A DNA stretch of 40,700 nucleotides, taken from positions 21,586 through 62,285 of the forward strand of contig NZ_JAGGPB010000055.1 of the NCBI RefSeq assembly GCF_018614055.1, read 5' to 3'. A program made the translations under genes and the position numbers. Shown here one piece after another: positions 8,485 to 16,984 of the stretch. Under the pieces are notes generated by a model. That model saw nothing but the letters and a program-made list of their open reading frames with translations. It did not search any database and had not been told where the DNA came from. How positions within the stretch are numbered: the stretch's first letter is position 1; every line of letters starts with the position of its first letter. The DNA is from Streptomyces sp. ISL-98. Its GTDB lineage: Bacteria; Actinomycetota; Actinomycetes; Streptomycetales; Streptomycetaceae.

Positions 8485-9681
8485 GTGGCCACAGGCAGTG
8501 AACGTTCCCGGATGATCGCCGCGGAGGACGGGCACAGGGTGACGCCTGCCGAGCTGTTCTTCGACTTGGTGTTCGTGTACGCGATCACGCAGGTCACCGC
8601 ACTGATGGCGGCCGACGCGACGCCGCTGCGGGTGCTCGGCGGGATGGTCGTGCTCGCGCTCCTGTGGTGGTGCTGGTGCTGCTTCGCCTGGCTGGGCAAT
8701 GTGGTGCGCGCCGACTCGGGAGCGCTGTTCGCCGTACTGGTCGCGGTAATGGCCGTGATGCTGGTGGTCTCGCTCACCGTCCCCGAGGTCTTCTCCGACC
8801 TGCCCGGCGGCCTGCCCTCGCCACTGGTGTTCGTACTCTGCTACGGCGCGGTCCGGCTGCTGCACCTGGTCTCGTACCGCATCGCCCACCCCGACGACCG
8901 GATACTGCACGCCACGCTGCGCCGGACCGCACTGCTGTCGGTGGGGCCGCCGTTCGTCCTGCTGCTGATCGGCAGCGCCCTCACCGGCGTCGGGCAGGTG
9001 CTGGTGTGGCTCGGCGCGGTCGTGATCGATTACGTCGGCATCTACGTCACCGGGGCCTCGGGCTGGCGTATCGCCTCGCCGGGGCACTTCGCCGAGCGCT
9101 ACGGCCTGATCGTGATCATCGCCCTGGGTGAATCGATCGTCGCGATCGGCGTGGGGGTGTCCGGCTACCCGGTCACCGCTGTGGTGCTGGCAGCCGCGGT
9201 CGCGGGCCTGTTGGTCGTCACCGGGCTGTGGCGCCTGTACTTCCGGCAGATCAGCGAGGCCGCGGAGCACCGGCTCGCGCCCTTGGAGGGCGATGCCCGC
9301 ACCCGCCTGGCCCGCGATGTCTACACGTTCCTGCACCTGCCGCTCGTGGCCGGAGTGGTGCTCGCCGCGCTGGGCATGAAGAAGGCTCTCCACCAGATCG
9401 CCGACAGCAAGCACTACGCCCTCTCCGAACCGCTGCACGGGGTGGTGGCCTGGGCGCTGACCGGCGGCGTCGGCGTATTCCTCCTCGCGGCCGCGGCAAT
9501 CCTGCTGCGCACCGGCGCCCGCAGGCCGGTCACCCTGATCGCGGGCGGCCTCGGCTGCCTGGCGGCGGGCGCCGTGGTCGTCCTGATCCCGGCGCTGGTC
9601 GCGCTGGCGCTGCTGGCAGCGGCGGTGACGGCAATGGTGCTGCTGCACAGCCGCTCGGCGCGAGTGGACGTGACGCTGTGA
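8485..9681 (+). CDS. ltrA: Low temperature requirement protein A (LtrA) family membrane protein
   Basis: A 398-residue, strongly hydrophobic protein with about ten to twelve membrane segments. The LtrA signature is clear: TPAELFFDLVFVYAITQV near residue 15 and HFAERYGLIVIIALGES near residue 200. The family is named from a Listeria mutant impaired at low temperature; its biochemical role is unknown. GTG at 8485 follows AGGAGA (8475-8480). The stop overlaps the start of the next gene by four bases (GTGA), indicating coexpression with the small S1-like protein. Confidence 0.92.
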   Translation: MATGSERSRMIAAEDGHRVTPAELFFDLVFVYAITQVTALMAADATPLRVLGGMVVLALLWWCWCCFAWLGNVVRADSGALFAVLVAVMAVMLVVSLTVPEVFSDLPGGLPSPLVFVLCYGAVRLLHLVSYRIAHPDDRILHATLRRTALLSVGPPFVLLLIGSALTGVGQVLVWLGAVVIDYVGIYVTGASGWRIASPGHFAERYGLIVIIALGESIVAIGVGVSGYPVTAVVLAAAVAGLLVVTGLWRLYFRQISEAAEHRLAPLEGDARTRLARDVYTFLHLPLVAGVVLAALGMKKALHQIADSKHYALSEPLHGVVAWALTGGVGVFLLAAAAILLRTGARRPVTLIAGGLGCLAAGAVVVLIPALVALALLAAAVTAMVLLHSRSARVDVTL

Positions 9682-10034
9682 TCAGCGACGCGGAGTGGCG
9701 CCGAATCCGTGGTGAGTTGCGCTTCGGCCAGGTCTTCACCGGCACGGTCGTCAAAGTGCCCAAGCCTGGAGTGATCGGCATCTTCGTGGACATCGGGCTT
9801 GACGTGGGCGGCTTCGTCGATGTCGTTCACCTGCCAAGGACAAGGGCCGAGGAGCGGTGGCCGGTCGAAGGAACGGTCACTCGGTTCGAGGTGTGGTGGG
9901 CAGCGGACGAGCCGCAACAAATACGCCTGAGGCCGCTGGATCCCGCCTACCGGTGCGACGACTTCGCCGAGCACGTGGAGCGCTGGCGGCCAGGGTGGCC
10001 CGAGCAGGTCGGGCAGATCGTCGAACCGCAATAG
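9678..10034 (+). CDS. Small S1/OB-fold-like protein
   Basis: A 118-residue protein. Residues about 13-60 resemble an S1/OB-fold barrel: FGQVFTGTVVKVPKPGVIGI, then FVDIGLDVGGFVDVVHLP, matching the S1 pattern of G-x-V-x(n)-G-hydrophobic-V-D followed by G-F-V. The C-terminal half (VTRFEVWWA, IRLRPLDPAY) continues the beta-rich pattern and ends in a Trp/Arg-rich helix. It may bind RNA, but the domain is divergent and streptomycete homologues are uncharacterised. It starts at GTG 9678, four bases inside ltrA, so translation is coupled although the products look unrelated. Confidence 0.82.
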   Translation: MISDAEWRRIRGELRFGQVFTGTVVKVPKPGVIGIFVDIGLDVGGFVDVVHLPRTRAEERWPVEGTVTRFEVWWAADEPQQIRLRPLDPAYRCDDFAEHVERWRPGWPEQVGQIVEPQ

Positions 10035-10056
10035 CCTGGAACGGCTGCGCTCCAGG
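10035..10056 (+). terminator. Possible short terminator hairpin
   Basis: CCTGGA (10035-10040) pairs with TCCAGG (10051-10056) around a 10-base loop, directly after the S1-like gene stop. The stem is only six pairs and has no T tract, so this is a weak call. Confidence 0.35.
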
Positions 10057-10161
10057 GGTCTTGTCCGCCGCACCGAATCCCCCAACAATGCCCATGACAA
10101 ACCGAGCGCAACTCCGGTTGCGCAACATCGGTCACAGAGGCAACAAAGAGGGGACCCCCAC

Positions 10162-10998
10162 ATGAAGAAGCCTCTCGTCGGCGCGCTCTTCGCCCTCCTG
10201 CTCCTCGGAGCGGGAGCGGCGCCCGCAGCCGCGGAGACTCTCCACAAGCCCCAACCGGCCGCCAAGGCGGTCGACTTCGCCGGAACGGTGGCGCTCAGCA
10301 ACTGTTCCGGCTCTGTTGTACGTACGCCCGATTCCCAGCCGGACGACCCCGCGCTCGTCCTGTCCAACGGCCACTGCCTGGAGACCGGCTTCCCCGGCCC
10401 GGGCGAGGTCATCGTCGACCAGCCCTCCTCCCGTACCTTCAGCCTGCTCAACTCCTCCGGCAGCAAGGTCGCGACGCTGCGCGCAAGCAAGATCGCGTAC
10501 GCGACGATGACCGACACCGATGCCTCGCTGTACGAACTCACCACCACGTACGCCCAGATACAGAACAGCTACGGCATCAAGGCGCTGGAGCTGAACGCCG
10601 CCCGCCCGGCGCAGGGCACGGCCATCAAGGTCGTCTCCGGCTACTGGAAGCGGATCTACAGCTGCAGCATCGACGGCTTCGCGTACCGCCTCAAGGAAGG
10701 CGCGTGGACCTGGAAGGACTCGGTCCGCTACACCTCCGCCTGCAAGACCATCGGCGGCACCTCGGGCTCGCCCGTGATCGACACCGCCACGGGCAAGGTC
10801 GTCGCCGTGAACAACACGGGCAACGAGGACGGTGCGCGCTGCACGGACAACAACCCGTGCGAGGTCGACGAGAGCGGAAACGTCACCGTGCGCAAGGGCA
10901 TCAATTACGCCCAGCAGACGTACGGCTTCGTCGCGTGCATCGGCACCGGGAACAAGATCGACCTGACCCGCCCCGGCTGCGTACTTCCCAAGCCGTAG
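10162..10998 (+). CDS. Secreted trypsin-like serine protease
   Basis: A 278-residue protein with a Sec signal peptide: a KK-containing start, a Leu/Ala-rich core, and cleavage probably after PAAA at about residue 24. The mature part is a chymotrypsin-fold protease with His71 in SNGHC, Asp120 (or Asp118) in TDTDASLY, and nucleophile Ser201 in GGTSGSPV. Cysteine pairs near 48/72 and 168/194, with further Cys at the C terminus, suit extracellular disulfides. There is no propeptide comparable to the alpha-lytic class. It is monocistronic, with a GA-rich ribosome site before ATG 10162 and a strong terminator behind it. The substrate is unknown. Confidence 0.9.
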   Translation: MKKPLVGALFALLLLGAGAAPAAAETLHKPQPAAKAVDFAGTVALSNCSGSVVRTPDSQPDDPALVLSNGHCLETGFPGPGEVIVDQPSSRTFSLLNSSGSKVATLRASKIAYATMTDTDASLYELTTTYAQIQNSYGIKALELNAARPAQGTAIKVVSGYWKRIYSCSIDGFAYRLKEGAWTWKDSVRYTSACKTIGGTSGSPVIDTATGKVVAVNNTGNEDGARCTDNNPCEVDESGNVTVRKGINYAQQTYGFVACIGTGNKIDLTRPGCVLPKP

Positions 10999-11008
10999 GC
11001 GTGTGACG

Positions 11009-11036
11009 CGGCGCCGCCGGGGTACCGGCGGCGCCG
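11009..11036 (+). terminator. Terminator after the serine protease gene
   Basis: A perfect 12-bp stem, CGGCGCCGCCGG (11009-11020) with CCGGCGGCGCCG (11025-11036), closes on a GGTA tetraloop ten bases after the stop codon. It is a very stable hairpin of the type that ends transcription in high-GC actinobacteria without a T tract. Confidence 0.85.
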
Positions 11037-11167
11037 TGACCGGCCGGTCCGGTATCGGCCAACTTCGAGGCATTGCTCCCGCACACACCCGGGGGCGGCC
11101 GTTCGGCGGGTTAGGTTCGCGGCAGCGTGACGGTCACTCCGTTCCATGTACGTGAGAAGGGTGTGTC

Positions 11168-12379
11168 ATGAGCGAACTGCCTGTTCAGACGTGGGGTTTG
11201 TGGGATCGCGAGGGTGCTGCGACCGTGCCGGCCGCTCCCGCCCCCGACGCCGAATGGATCTTCCCGGCCGAGCGCACCAGACTGGGCGGCTTCGCGCGGG
11301 TGTACTACGCGAAGAACCGTACGCGGCTGGAGAAGCCGGTGATCATCTCGGACGGGTTCAACTCCGGCCGGTCCGACATGGACGAGTTCTGGGACGGACT
11401 GAACAACAAGAACTACCCGTTCGCGACCGAGCTCTCCCAGCGCGGCTACGACCTGATCCTCCTCGGCTACGAAGAGCGCTCCGCGCCGCTCCTCGACAAC
11501 GCCAAGGTCGCGCGGGCCTGCATCCTCAAGGCCATCGCCGAGCGCTCCGGCACCGCGACGCTGACGGTCGGCGGCTTCAGCATGGGCGGACTCATCACCC
11601 GCTACGCGCTCGCCAGAATGGAGTTCGACCGCGTCGACCACGAGGCGTCGCTGTACTTCAGCTACGACACCCCGCACCGCGGCGCATGGATCCCCGTCTC
11701 CCTCCAGGCGCTCGCCCACTTCATGACCGGCATCCCGAAGCTGAGCAGGCAGATCAACAGCCCCGCCTCGCGGGAACTGCTGTGGCGGCACATATCGACC
11801 GTGGACGGCACACCGGCAGAAGACCGGATGCGCCGTGAATTCCGCCTCGCACTGCGCGAGGCGGGGGAGTGGCCGATGATGCCGCACAAGATCGCGGTGG
11901 CCAACGGCGACGGCCGTGGCCGAGGTAACGGCGTACCGCCCGGCGTAAAGGCGCTGGAGTGCACGGAGGGCTACTTCACGCCCACCACCCTGCGGAGCCA
12001 GACCCCGGACGAGTCGGTCGTCGTCGCCTACCTCAAGGGCCTGCTCCAGGAGAAGGAGGTGGGCGGCGCAGGTCTCCCCGCGCTGGACGGCGCGGCCGGC
12101 GGCATGCTGGAGTCGTTCGGCATCGCCGCGCACAACCTGACGAAACCGCTGCTGGGGATGAAGGCGGTGGCGTACCACCCCTCGATCTGCTTCGTACCGA
12201 CGATCAGCGCGGTCTCGATCCGGGACATCGGTCCGGAGACGCTGCAGGAGCCCGTCGGCATGCTCTCGCAGGACGAGAGCGACCTCGACGAGTTCATGTG
12301 CTCGTCCACCAACACCATGCACTCGCAGATGACGCCGGAACTGGGCAGCTGGATCCTGGACCGGCTGCCGGAGAAGTAA
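11168..12379 (+). CDS. Alpha/beta hydrolase, lipase/esterase-like
   Basis: A 403-residue cytoplasmic protein without a signal peptide. An alpha/beta-hydrolase nucleophile elbow is present: TVGGFSMGGL with Ser138. Before it come the first core strand EKPVIISDGFNSG (about 55-67, probable oxyanion loop) and YDLILLGYEER. A late Asp in DESDLDEF and a His in NTMHSQM (near residue 385) are candidates for the rest of the triad. The spacing after the elbow (RYALARMEF, then YDTPHRGAW) resembles lipases that act on large lipids or esters, but I cannot name a substrate. ATG 11168 follows GAGAAGGGTGTGTC. Confidence 0.8.
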   Translation: MSELPVQTWGLWDREGAATVPAAPAPDAEWIFPAERTRLGGFARVYYAKNRTRLEKPVIISDGFNSGRSDMDEFWDGLNNKNYPFATELSQRGYDLILLGYEERSAPLLDNAKVARACILKAIAERSGTATLTVGGFSMGGLITRYALARMEFDRVDHEASLYFSYDTPHRGAWIPVSLQALAHFMTGIPKLSRQINSPASRELLWRHISTVDGTPAEDRMRREFRLALREAGEWPMMPHKIAVANGDGRGRGNGVPPGVKALECTEGYFTPTTLRSQTPDESVVVAYLKGLLQEKEVGGAGLPALDGAAGGMLESFGIAAHNLTKPLLGMKAVAYHPSICFVPTISAVSIRDIGPETLQEPVGMLSQDESDLDEFMCSSTNTMHSQMTPELGSWILDRLPEK

Positions 12380-12412
12380 GCGGAGGAATAAGCGGCAATT
12401 GGACTGGACGCT

Positions 12413-12460
12413 GGGGCATCGGACGGCGGAAGCGGGCATGTGGCCGCCGCCCGATGCCCC
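12413..12460. terminator. Bidirectional terminator between convergent genes
   Basis: A 17-bp stem (12413-12429 with 12444-12460, one A/C mismatch) begins GGGGCATCGG and encloses a 14-base loop. It lies between the ends of the convergent hydrolase and carboxylesterase genes and can serve both. Confidence 0.88.
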
Positions 12461-12468
12461 GCCCGACG

Positions 12469-13983
12469 TCAGGGACGCATCACCGGAAACTCGGCAGAGC
12501 TCCACAGCGCACGTACGCCGGCCCGCTCGTCGTAGGCCAGACCGTCGTCGGTGTTCCAGATCTTGACGGGGTTCGTGGCGTCGTCGACCGTCGCCCAGCC
12601 CGGGTCGCCGGTGGTGGCGAAGTCGGACCATGCCCGGACCATCGACTGTGACAGCCGGTGGTCCGCGGGGTTGGGCGGGCCGCCGATGAGGAATGCGAGA
12701 CGCTCGTCGTCGATGTTCCCGAAGGCGAAGGGAATGTCCGCGCAGTGCCAGGCACGTACCGCCGTCGCCCCCTCTGTCCCCGTACGCCGACGGGCGAAGC
12801 GCGACATGAACGCGCGGCCGCCGGCCCGGGCATGCTGCTCGGCGAGCCGGTTGCTGTACTCGCCGAACAGCAGGTCGCCGAAGACCGCGAGGTAGACGTC
12901 GAGCACCGGGGCGTCGGGCGTGAAGTCGCGGTAGCTGGCGATCAGGCGGTCAGGGAGCCCGAAGTCCTTTGCGAACTGCGCGAGTTGCTCCTCCGTCGTC
13001 ACCTTGGCGCTGCTGCCGACGGCATCGAGCAGCCAGTACTCCTCGGTGGTGTGGCACACCAGCAGATCCACACCGGCGGCGGCACCGGCGGCCACGCCCG
13101 CGAGCGGGTCATGGGGGAGAACATCGCCGTCGACCACCGGGGCGTAGATCACGGGGTCGTAGTGGCGGTTACCGGACCCGGGGTCCTTGCGGTACCTGTC
13201 GACCACCTGGTCGGAGGCGCGGACCAGCGCCTGCGGGGTCGCGGCAGCCAACCCCTCGGCGGTGGCGGGGCAGCCCGCCGCTGCGGCGACTTCGCGGGTG
13301 GTCGCGTCGGCGAGTCCGGGCGAGTAGCAGGGCCTGGCGACGCTGTGGGCGATGGCGCGGCGGAACAGACCGCGGGCGCGTTCCATCACCATCAGACAGG
13401 CGACGGAAGCGGCCCCCGAGGACTGCCCGGCCACCGTGACATTGCCGGGGTCGCCACCGAAGGCAGCGATGTTGTCGCGTACCCAGCGCAGGGCGGCGAC
13501 CTGGTCGAGCAGTCCCCGGTTATCCGGGAAGGAGGTTCCGCCGACGGGTATACGGCCGAATCCCTCGAACCCCAGCCGGTAGTTGAGCGTGACGACGACG
13601 AGCCCGGCGCGGGCGAGCGCGGTGCCGTCGAAGTCGGGCTGGGCGGAGGATCCGAAGGTGTAGGCACCGCCGTGGATCCAGACGAGGACAGGCAGGCGCC
13701 GCCCATCGGCATCCGGCGTCCAGACATTGACGCTGAGGATGTCCTCGTCACCGGCCGACCAGACCGGCGAGCCCGGCAGCTCGGCCGACTGCGGGGCGAT
13801 CGGACCGTACCGGCCGCAGTCCCGGACACCGCTCCACGCCGCTGCGGGGCGTGGCTCGCGGAACCGATCGGCGCCGAACGGCGGCGCGGCGTAAGGAATT
13901 CCGAGGACGGCGACGACGTCGGGTACGACCGGCCGATGCCCCAGGACCCAACCGCCCTGCGTCTTGAATACGTCGTCGTCCAT
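12469..13983 (-). CDS. Type B carboxylesterase
   Basis: A 504-residue carboxylesterase/lipase-family protein, close to the usual 490-510 length. Oxyanion-hole motif HGGAY at 104-108, and nucleophile Ser188 in AGQSSGAAS (the family consensus is GESAG). An acidic residue in HTTEEYWLL near 315 and a His in WHCADIPFAFGN near 413 complete the likely triad. EDILSVNVWTP near residue 80 is the second family signature. There is no signal peptide, so it is probably cytoplasmic; relatives hydrolyse p-nitrobenzyl and other short esters. ATG 13983 follows GGGAGGACG. The PPOX flavoprotein gene lies upstream on the same strand. Confidence 0.93.
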   Translation of the reverse strand: MDDDVFKTQGGWVLGHRPVVPDVVAVLGIPYAAPPFGADRFREPRPAAAWSGVRDCGRYGPIAPQSAELPGSPVWSAGDEDILSVNVWTPDADGRRLPVLVWIHGGAYTFGSSAQPDFDGTALARAGLVVVTLNYRLGFEGFGRIPVGGTSFPDNRGLLDQVAALRWVRDNIAAFGGDPGNVTVAGQSSGAASVACLMVMERARGLFRRAIAHSVARPCYSPGLADATTREVAAAAGCPATAEGLAAATPQALVRASDQVVDRYRKDPGSGNRHYDPVIYAPVVDGDVLPHDPLAGVAAGAAAGVDLLVCHTTEEYWLLDAVGSSAKVTTEEQLAQFAKDFGLPDRLIASYRDFTPDAPVLDVYLAVFGDLLFGEYSNRLAEQHARAGGRAFMSRFARRRTGTEGATAVRAWHCADIPFAFGNIDDERLAFLIGGPPNPADHRLSQSMVRAWSDFATTGDPGWATVDDATNPVKIWNTDDGLAYDERAGVRALWSSAEFPVMRP

Positions 13984-14087
13984 GAAACGTCCTCCCGGCT
14001 TGACCGGTCGTGATCATTCCATCGCCCGCCGCCCCGGCACCAACACCAAGAGCGCACCGATTCACGCACCCTGGATGTCAATCACCC

Positions 14088-14747
14088 CTACTCGTATCGG
14101 TACTTGAGCGAGTCGGCCTCCGCCTGCAGAACGTCCTCAATGCTCAGCTCGGGCATCCGCAACTGGGCAAGAGTCACCTCGGCGGAGCTCGGCTGCGCAT
14201 CGGCGGGCAGCCACTCCTCGGGCTTCCACGCGGAACTGCGCAGCAGAGCCTTGGGGCAGTGCGGGTAGACCTCTTCGATGTCCACGACCAGCGCGCTGAC
14301 CGGCGGCTTGCCCACGGCGGTCAACTGCGAGAGCAGCTCCGGCCGAGCGGACACACAGGCACGCCCGTTGACGCGCAGGGTGCTGGTACGCCCCGGAATC
14401 ATGAACAACAGCCCGACCCGCCCGGTCTCCAGCACGTTCTGCCAGGTGTCGAGCCGCTTGTTGCCGGTGGCGTCCGGTATCGCCAGCGTCCGCTCATCAA
14501 GCACGGACACAAACCCGGCGGGCCCGCCGCGCGGAGTGGTGTCGCAGTTCCCCTCGGCATCGGCGCTGGAGATGAACACCAGCGAGGCGCACGCGATGAG
14601 CTGCCGCGTCTTGTCGGTCAGGCGGTCCATCTGCTTGCGTACGGCGGCTTCACCGGGCAATTGGTACAGCTCGCGCAGTCCGGCGGCGTCGCGCACGGCA
14701 TCGGCGCGCAACGCATCGAACAGGGGGCTGGTGCGGCTCTTCGACAT
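14088..14747 (-). CDS. PPOX-type FMN-binding flavoprotein (MSMEG_1061-like)
   Basis: A 219-residue protein with a pyridoxamine-5'-phosphate-oxidase-like split barrel. Residues about 50-130 carry the pattern of an FMN-binding barrel: FISSADAEGNCDTTPRGGP, FVSVLDERTLAIPD, GNKRLDTWQNVL and VGLLFMIPGRTSTLRVNG. The length and the GNKR-D-W motif match the MSMEG_1061 subgroup known in mycobacteria and streptomycetes. An oxidoreductase or flavin-binding function is expected; the substrate is unknown. The ribosome site before ATG 14747 is weak. It is upstream of and codirectional with the carboxylesterase. Confidence 0.87.
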   Translation of the reverse strand: MSKSRTSPLFDALRADAVRDAAGLRELYQLPGEAAVRKQMDRLTDKTRQLIACASLVFISSADAEGNCDTTPRGGPAGFVSVLDERTLAIPDATGNKRLDTWQNVLETGRVGLLFMIPGRTSTLRVNGRACVSARPELLSQLTAVGKPPVSALVVDIEEVYPHCPKALLRSSAWKPEEWLPADAQPSSAEVTLAQLRMPELSIEDVLQAEADSLKYRYE

Positions 14748-14944
14748 GGAGCCAAACCTAGAACATCACTGAACGTCACACCTGGTCGGCGCGGCCTGCG
14801 CCTGAGCTCCGCCACACGGGCAGGCTCACTCTTGCCGGTCGGTGTCCGCACCGCTGTGTCACGGATCCGACACGACCGGTGCCGGTCATTCCGGCAGGAC
14901 GTAACGTGAGCCCGCCTCATCTACGTGCACCCCGGGGGGATTTC

Positions 14945-15562
14945 ATGTCCAACTCGTATCCGCCGCCTCCAGGACAGCAGCCTCCTCCCCAGTGGGGGCA
15001 GCAGCCGCCCCAGCAGCCGTGGGGCCAGCAGCCACCGCCCGGCTGGGGCCAACCGCCGCAGAAGAAGACACCCATTGGCTGGATCGTCGCGGGCGCCATA
15101 GGCGGAGTGTTCCTGCTGCTCATCGTCCTCGGGCTGGCGGTGGGCGGCGGCGCCGACGGCAAGGCCGATGCGAAGAAGTCGGCCACTCCGACGGCCGACG
15201 TGAAGGGGGACCAGCCGCCAACGAAGGACAAGCGTGAGCCGCCCGCCAAGGAGGAGGTGGGGGAGCCCGCGGATGACGACCCGAAGGGCGACGTGCGGAT
15301 CACGGGATGCGTGGTCGAGCCGACGACGACGTGGCCGGCGGCAGACTTGACGATCACGAACCGCAGCAGCAAGACGAGCAACTACATCATCAGCGTCGAG
15401 TTCGTCGATGCGTCCGGCACCCGACTCGGTGAGGGCACGGCCGCGGCGAACAACGTCGCCCCGGGCCAGAAGGTGAAGGAGAAGGCGCAGAGCCTCGACG
15501 ACACCTCCGGGAAGATCAACTGCAAGGTGCTGAAGGCGACCCGGTACGCCTCCGGCAGCTGA
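14945..15562 (+). CDS. Membrane-anchored FxLYD-like protein with Pro/Gln-rich N terminus
   Basis: A 205-residue protein. Residues 1-40 form a cytoplasmic Pro/Gln/Trp-rich tail with GQQPP(P/Q)xWG repeats; 43-68 is one transmembrane helix (IGWIVAGAIGGVFLLLIVLG). A charged linker follows (about 70-115), then an outer Ig-like domain (about 118-200) of the FxLYD type (VRITGCVVEP, ADLTITNRSSK, YIISVEFVDASG, NNVAPGQKV) with two cysteines likely to form a disulfide. This layout is common in actinobacterial surface proteins of unknown role. A strong purine-rich GGGGGGA lies just before ATG 14945. Confidence 0.85.
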   Translation: MSNSYPPPPGQQPPPQWGQQPPQQPWGQQPPPGWGQPPQKKTPIGWIVAGAIGGVFLLLIVLGLAVGGGADGKADAKKSATPTADVKGDQPPTKDKREPPAKEEVGEPADDDPKGDVRITGCVVEPTTTWPAADLTITNRSSKTSNYIISVEFVDASGTRLGEGTAAANNVAPGQKVKEKAQSLDDTSGKINCKVLKATRYASGS

Positions 15563-15605
15563 CACCCGCCGCCCCCACGGGGGCTGGGGCAGTGGCGGCG
15601 GTGTC
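15561..15605. terminator. Bidirectional terminator between convergent genes
   Basis: GACACCCGCCGCC (15561-15573) pairs with GGCGGCGGTGTC (15594-15605) with one bulged C. The stem overlaps the last bases of the FxLYD gene and separates it from the convergent winged-helix gene. Confidence 0.75.
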
Positions 15606-15654
15606 GCATCGTCCCGCGTGCACACCGACGGGGGCGGGCTGCGACCATCCCTGA

Positions 15655-16521
15655 TCAGTGGTGCAGCGCACCCCTGAGCGCCGCCACTCTCCGCCGTACG
15701 TCCTCGGCGGCCACCGCCGCACCTGCGCCGCCCGACGCGTCCCCGTCGCCCCCGCCCCGGCATCCCTTGCACAGCCCGTCCGGCAGCAGCTCGGGCAACC
15801 CAGGTGCGCCGCACTCCGCGCACTCCACAAGAACCTGCCGCCGCGAAGCCTCCGGCACGGCCGCCCGTACGGGCATGCTCGGCGGCATCTTGTCCCGCAG
15901 CCGGCGCCGGACGAAGGCCCCGGGGGAGTGAACCTGATCCGGCAGCCCGGCGGAGACCGCCCGCAGCAGCTGCGCGGGGGTGATCCCGCGCGCCAGCCAC
16001 TGCGCTGCGAGCTCTTCGAGCGCGGCGCACTCCGCAGCGGACAGCAGCAACCGCCCATCCGTAACCCCCAATTGGGCAAGCACGCCGTACGCCTCCGAAC
16101 GCGCGGCCGGGACCGCTGCCGCCTCCTCCGGAGGTACGTCACCACTCAGGAACCGCAGCCACCAGTCACGATCGCGTGCGGTACGGCTGAAGTAGGTGTG
16201 GAACACCCACTGTGTAAGCCCCTCGCCGAGCGGCACGCGCAGCCGCCGCAGATGCCCGGCCCGGGTGAGCGCGACAAGCGCGGACGCGACGGCCTGCTGC
16301 CCGTACCGGGGCAGGTGCTTGGCCAGGGTCTTCACGTCCATGGCGGCGCCTTCGGGCAACCGGTCGAGATAGGCGGCGATGGACGCCTCACGGACGGGCA
16401 GATGCTCGAACTCACCCTTGCGCCGCACCGCTTGCCCGGGAACGTTGCGTTTGCCGTACCCCGGCTTGGCCAGGGGGTGTGCGGACGTGGGCAGGGCAGC
16501 GTTAAAGTCTTCGGAAGCCAC
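15655..16521 (-). CDS. Winged-helix-like protein with C-terminal zinc ribbon
   Basis: A 288-residue protein of a kind I have seen in streptomycete genomes as a MarR-like or helix-turn-helix hypothetical. Residues about 40-105 (SIAAYLDRLPEGAAMDVKTL, then ASALVALTRAGHLRRLRVPL) fit a winged-helix DNA-binding domain. A C-terminal C-x2-C-x(n)-C-x2-C ribbon (CAEC ... CKGC) lies near residues 243-262. A central helical segment precedes the ribbon. I chose GTG 16521 because AGGAGGGATCTC stands directly before it. The leader contains a conserved-looking hairpin (16552-16585). Whether it acts in transcription or as part of an old mobile element is open. Confidence 0.82.
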   Translation of the reverse strand: MASEDFNAALPTSAHPLAKPGYGKRNVPGQAVRRKGEFEHLPVREASIAAYLDRLPEGAAMDVKTLAKHLPRYGQQAVASALVALTRAGHLRRLRVPLGEGLTQWVFHTYFSRTARDRDWWLRFLSGDVPPEEAAAVPAARSEAYGVLAQLGVTDGRLLLSAAECAALEELAAQWLARGITPAQLLRAVSAGLPDQVHSPGAFVRRRLRDKMPPSMPVRAAVPEASRRQVLVECAECGAPGLPELLPDGLCKGCRGGGDGDASGGAGAAVAAEDVRRRVAALRGALHH

Positions 16522-16551
16522 GAGATCCCTCCTGAGGATCTTGTAGGTCAG

Positions 16552-16585
16552 ACCCCGGTCAGGTGCTCTAACACCTGGTCGGGGT
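16552..16585 (-). promoter_or_regulatory. Structured 5' leader hairpin
   Basis: On the minus-strand transcript, ACCCCG-AC-CAGGUG and CACCUG-AC-CGGGGU form two 6-bp helices separated by a symmetrical AC/AC internal loop and capped by UUAGAG. The element ends about 30 bases before the GTG at 16521, just upstream of its ribosome site. Its symmetry and position suggest a regulatory leader RNA or a DNA operator. I could not match it to a named riboswitch. Confidence 0.6.
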
Positions 16586-16708
16586 TGTTTGTTGTCGCGA
16601 ACGCTAAGTGCTCGCAACGCCCCGTGGCAAGCCGATCACGAAAAGTCACCTGCGGTGTCACGAGGGCCAATTGGGAGGGTGGGTGGGTTGAGCCGACCAC
16701 CCATTCCA

Positions 16709-16984
16709 TTAACAAGGCGCTCGGATCCCGAGCCCCGAATCCCGGATCTCACCGGGGCAGCGGCGCCGAGAATCCCCGAGCATCTCGCCGGGCCACGCGG
16801 GCTGCCGCTGATCACCGCGCGGTCCGAACTCGGCGAAGTACGGGGCGAGGTCGTAGACCGGGGTCCCATCGATGGCGTCCAGGTCGGTCACGTGCAGATC
16901 CAGTCCGTCGGCCTTGAGCAGCCGGGGGAAGCTCACTGCCAGCTGATTCGGCCGGCGGTGGTTGCGGTGTACGAAGGTGCCGGT
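16709..16984 (-). pseudogene. Truncated TrmO-like methyltransferase remnant
   Basis: The minus frame reads FVHRNHRRPNQLAVSFPRLL, then LHVTDLDAIDGTPVYDLAPY, then FGPRGDQRQPAWPGEMLGD, ending at 16709. This is the C-terminal half of the TrmO/YaeB family (SAM-dependent methylation of N6-threonylcarbamoyladenosine in tRNA), whose hallmarks are RPNxx, LDxxDGTPVxDLKPY and the terminal tail. The N-terminal half with the SAM site is missing and the frame abuts the IS256 remnant. The last residues after GEMLGD diverge from the family. A non-functional fragment left by element-mediated deletion is the simplest reading. Confidence 0.72.

Noticed and set aside
5997..8501. An 834-codon Pro/Arg-rich plus-strand frame over the NodB/GT2 gene
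   Set aside because: Low-complexity Pro/Arg composition is the usual out-of-frame reading of GC-rich DNA; the true frame shows GT2 motifs.
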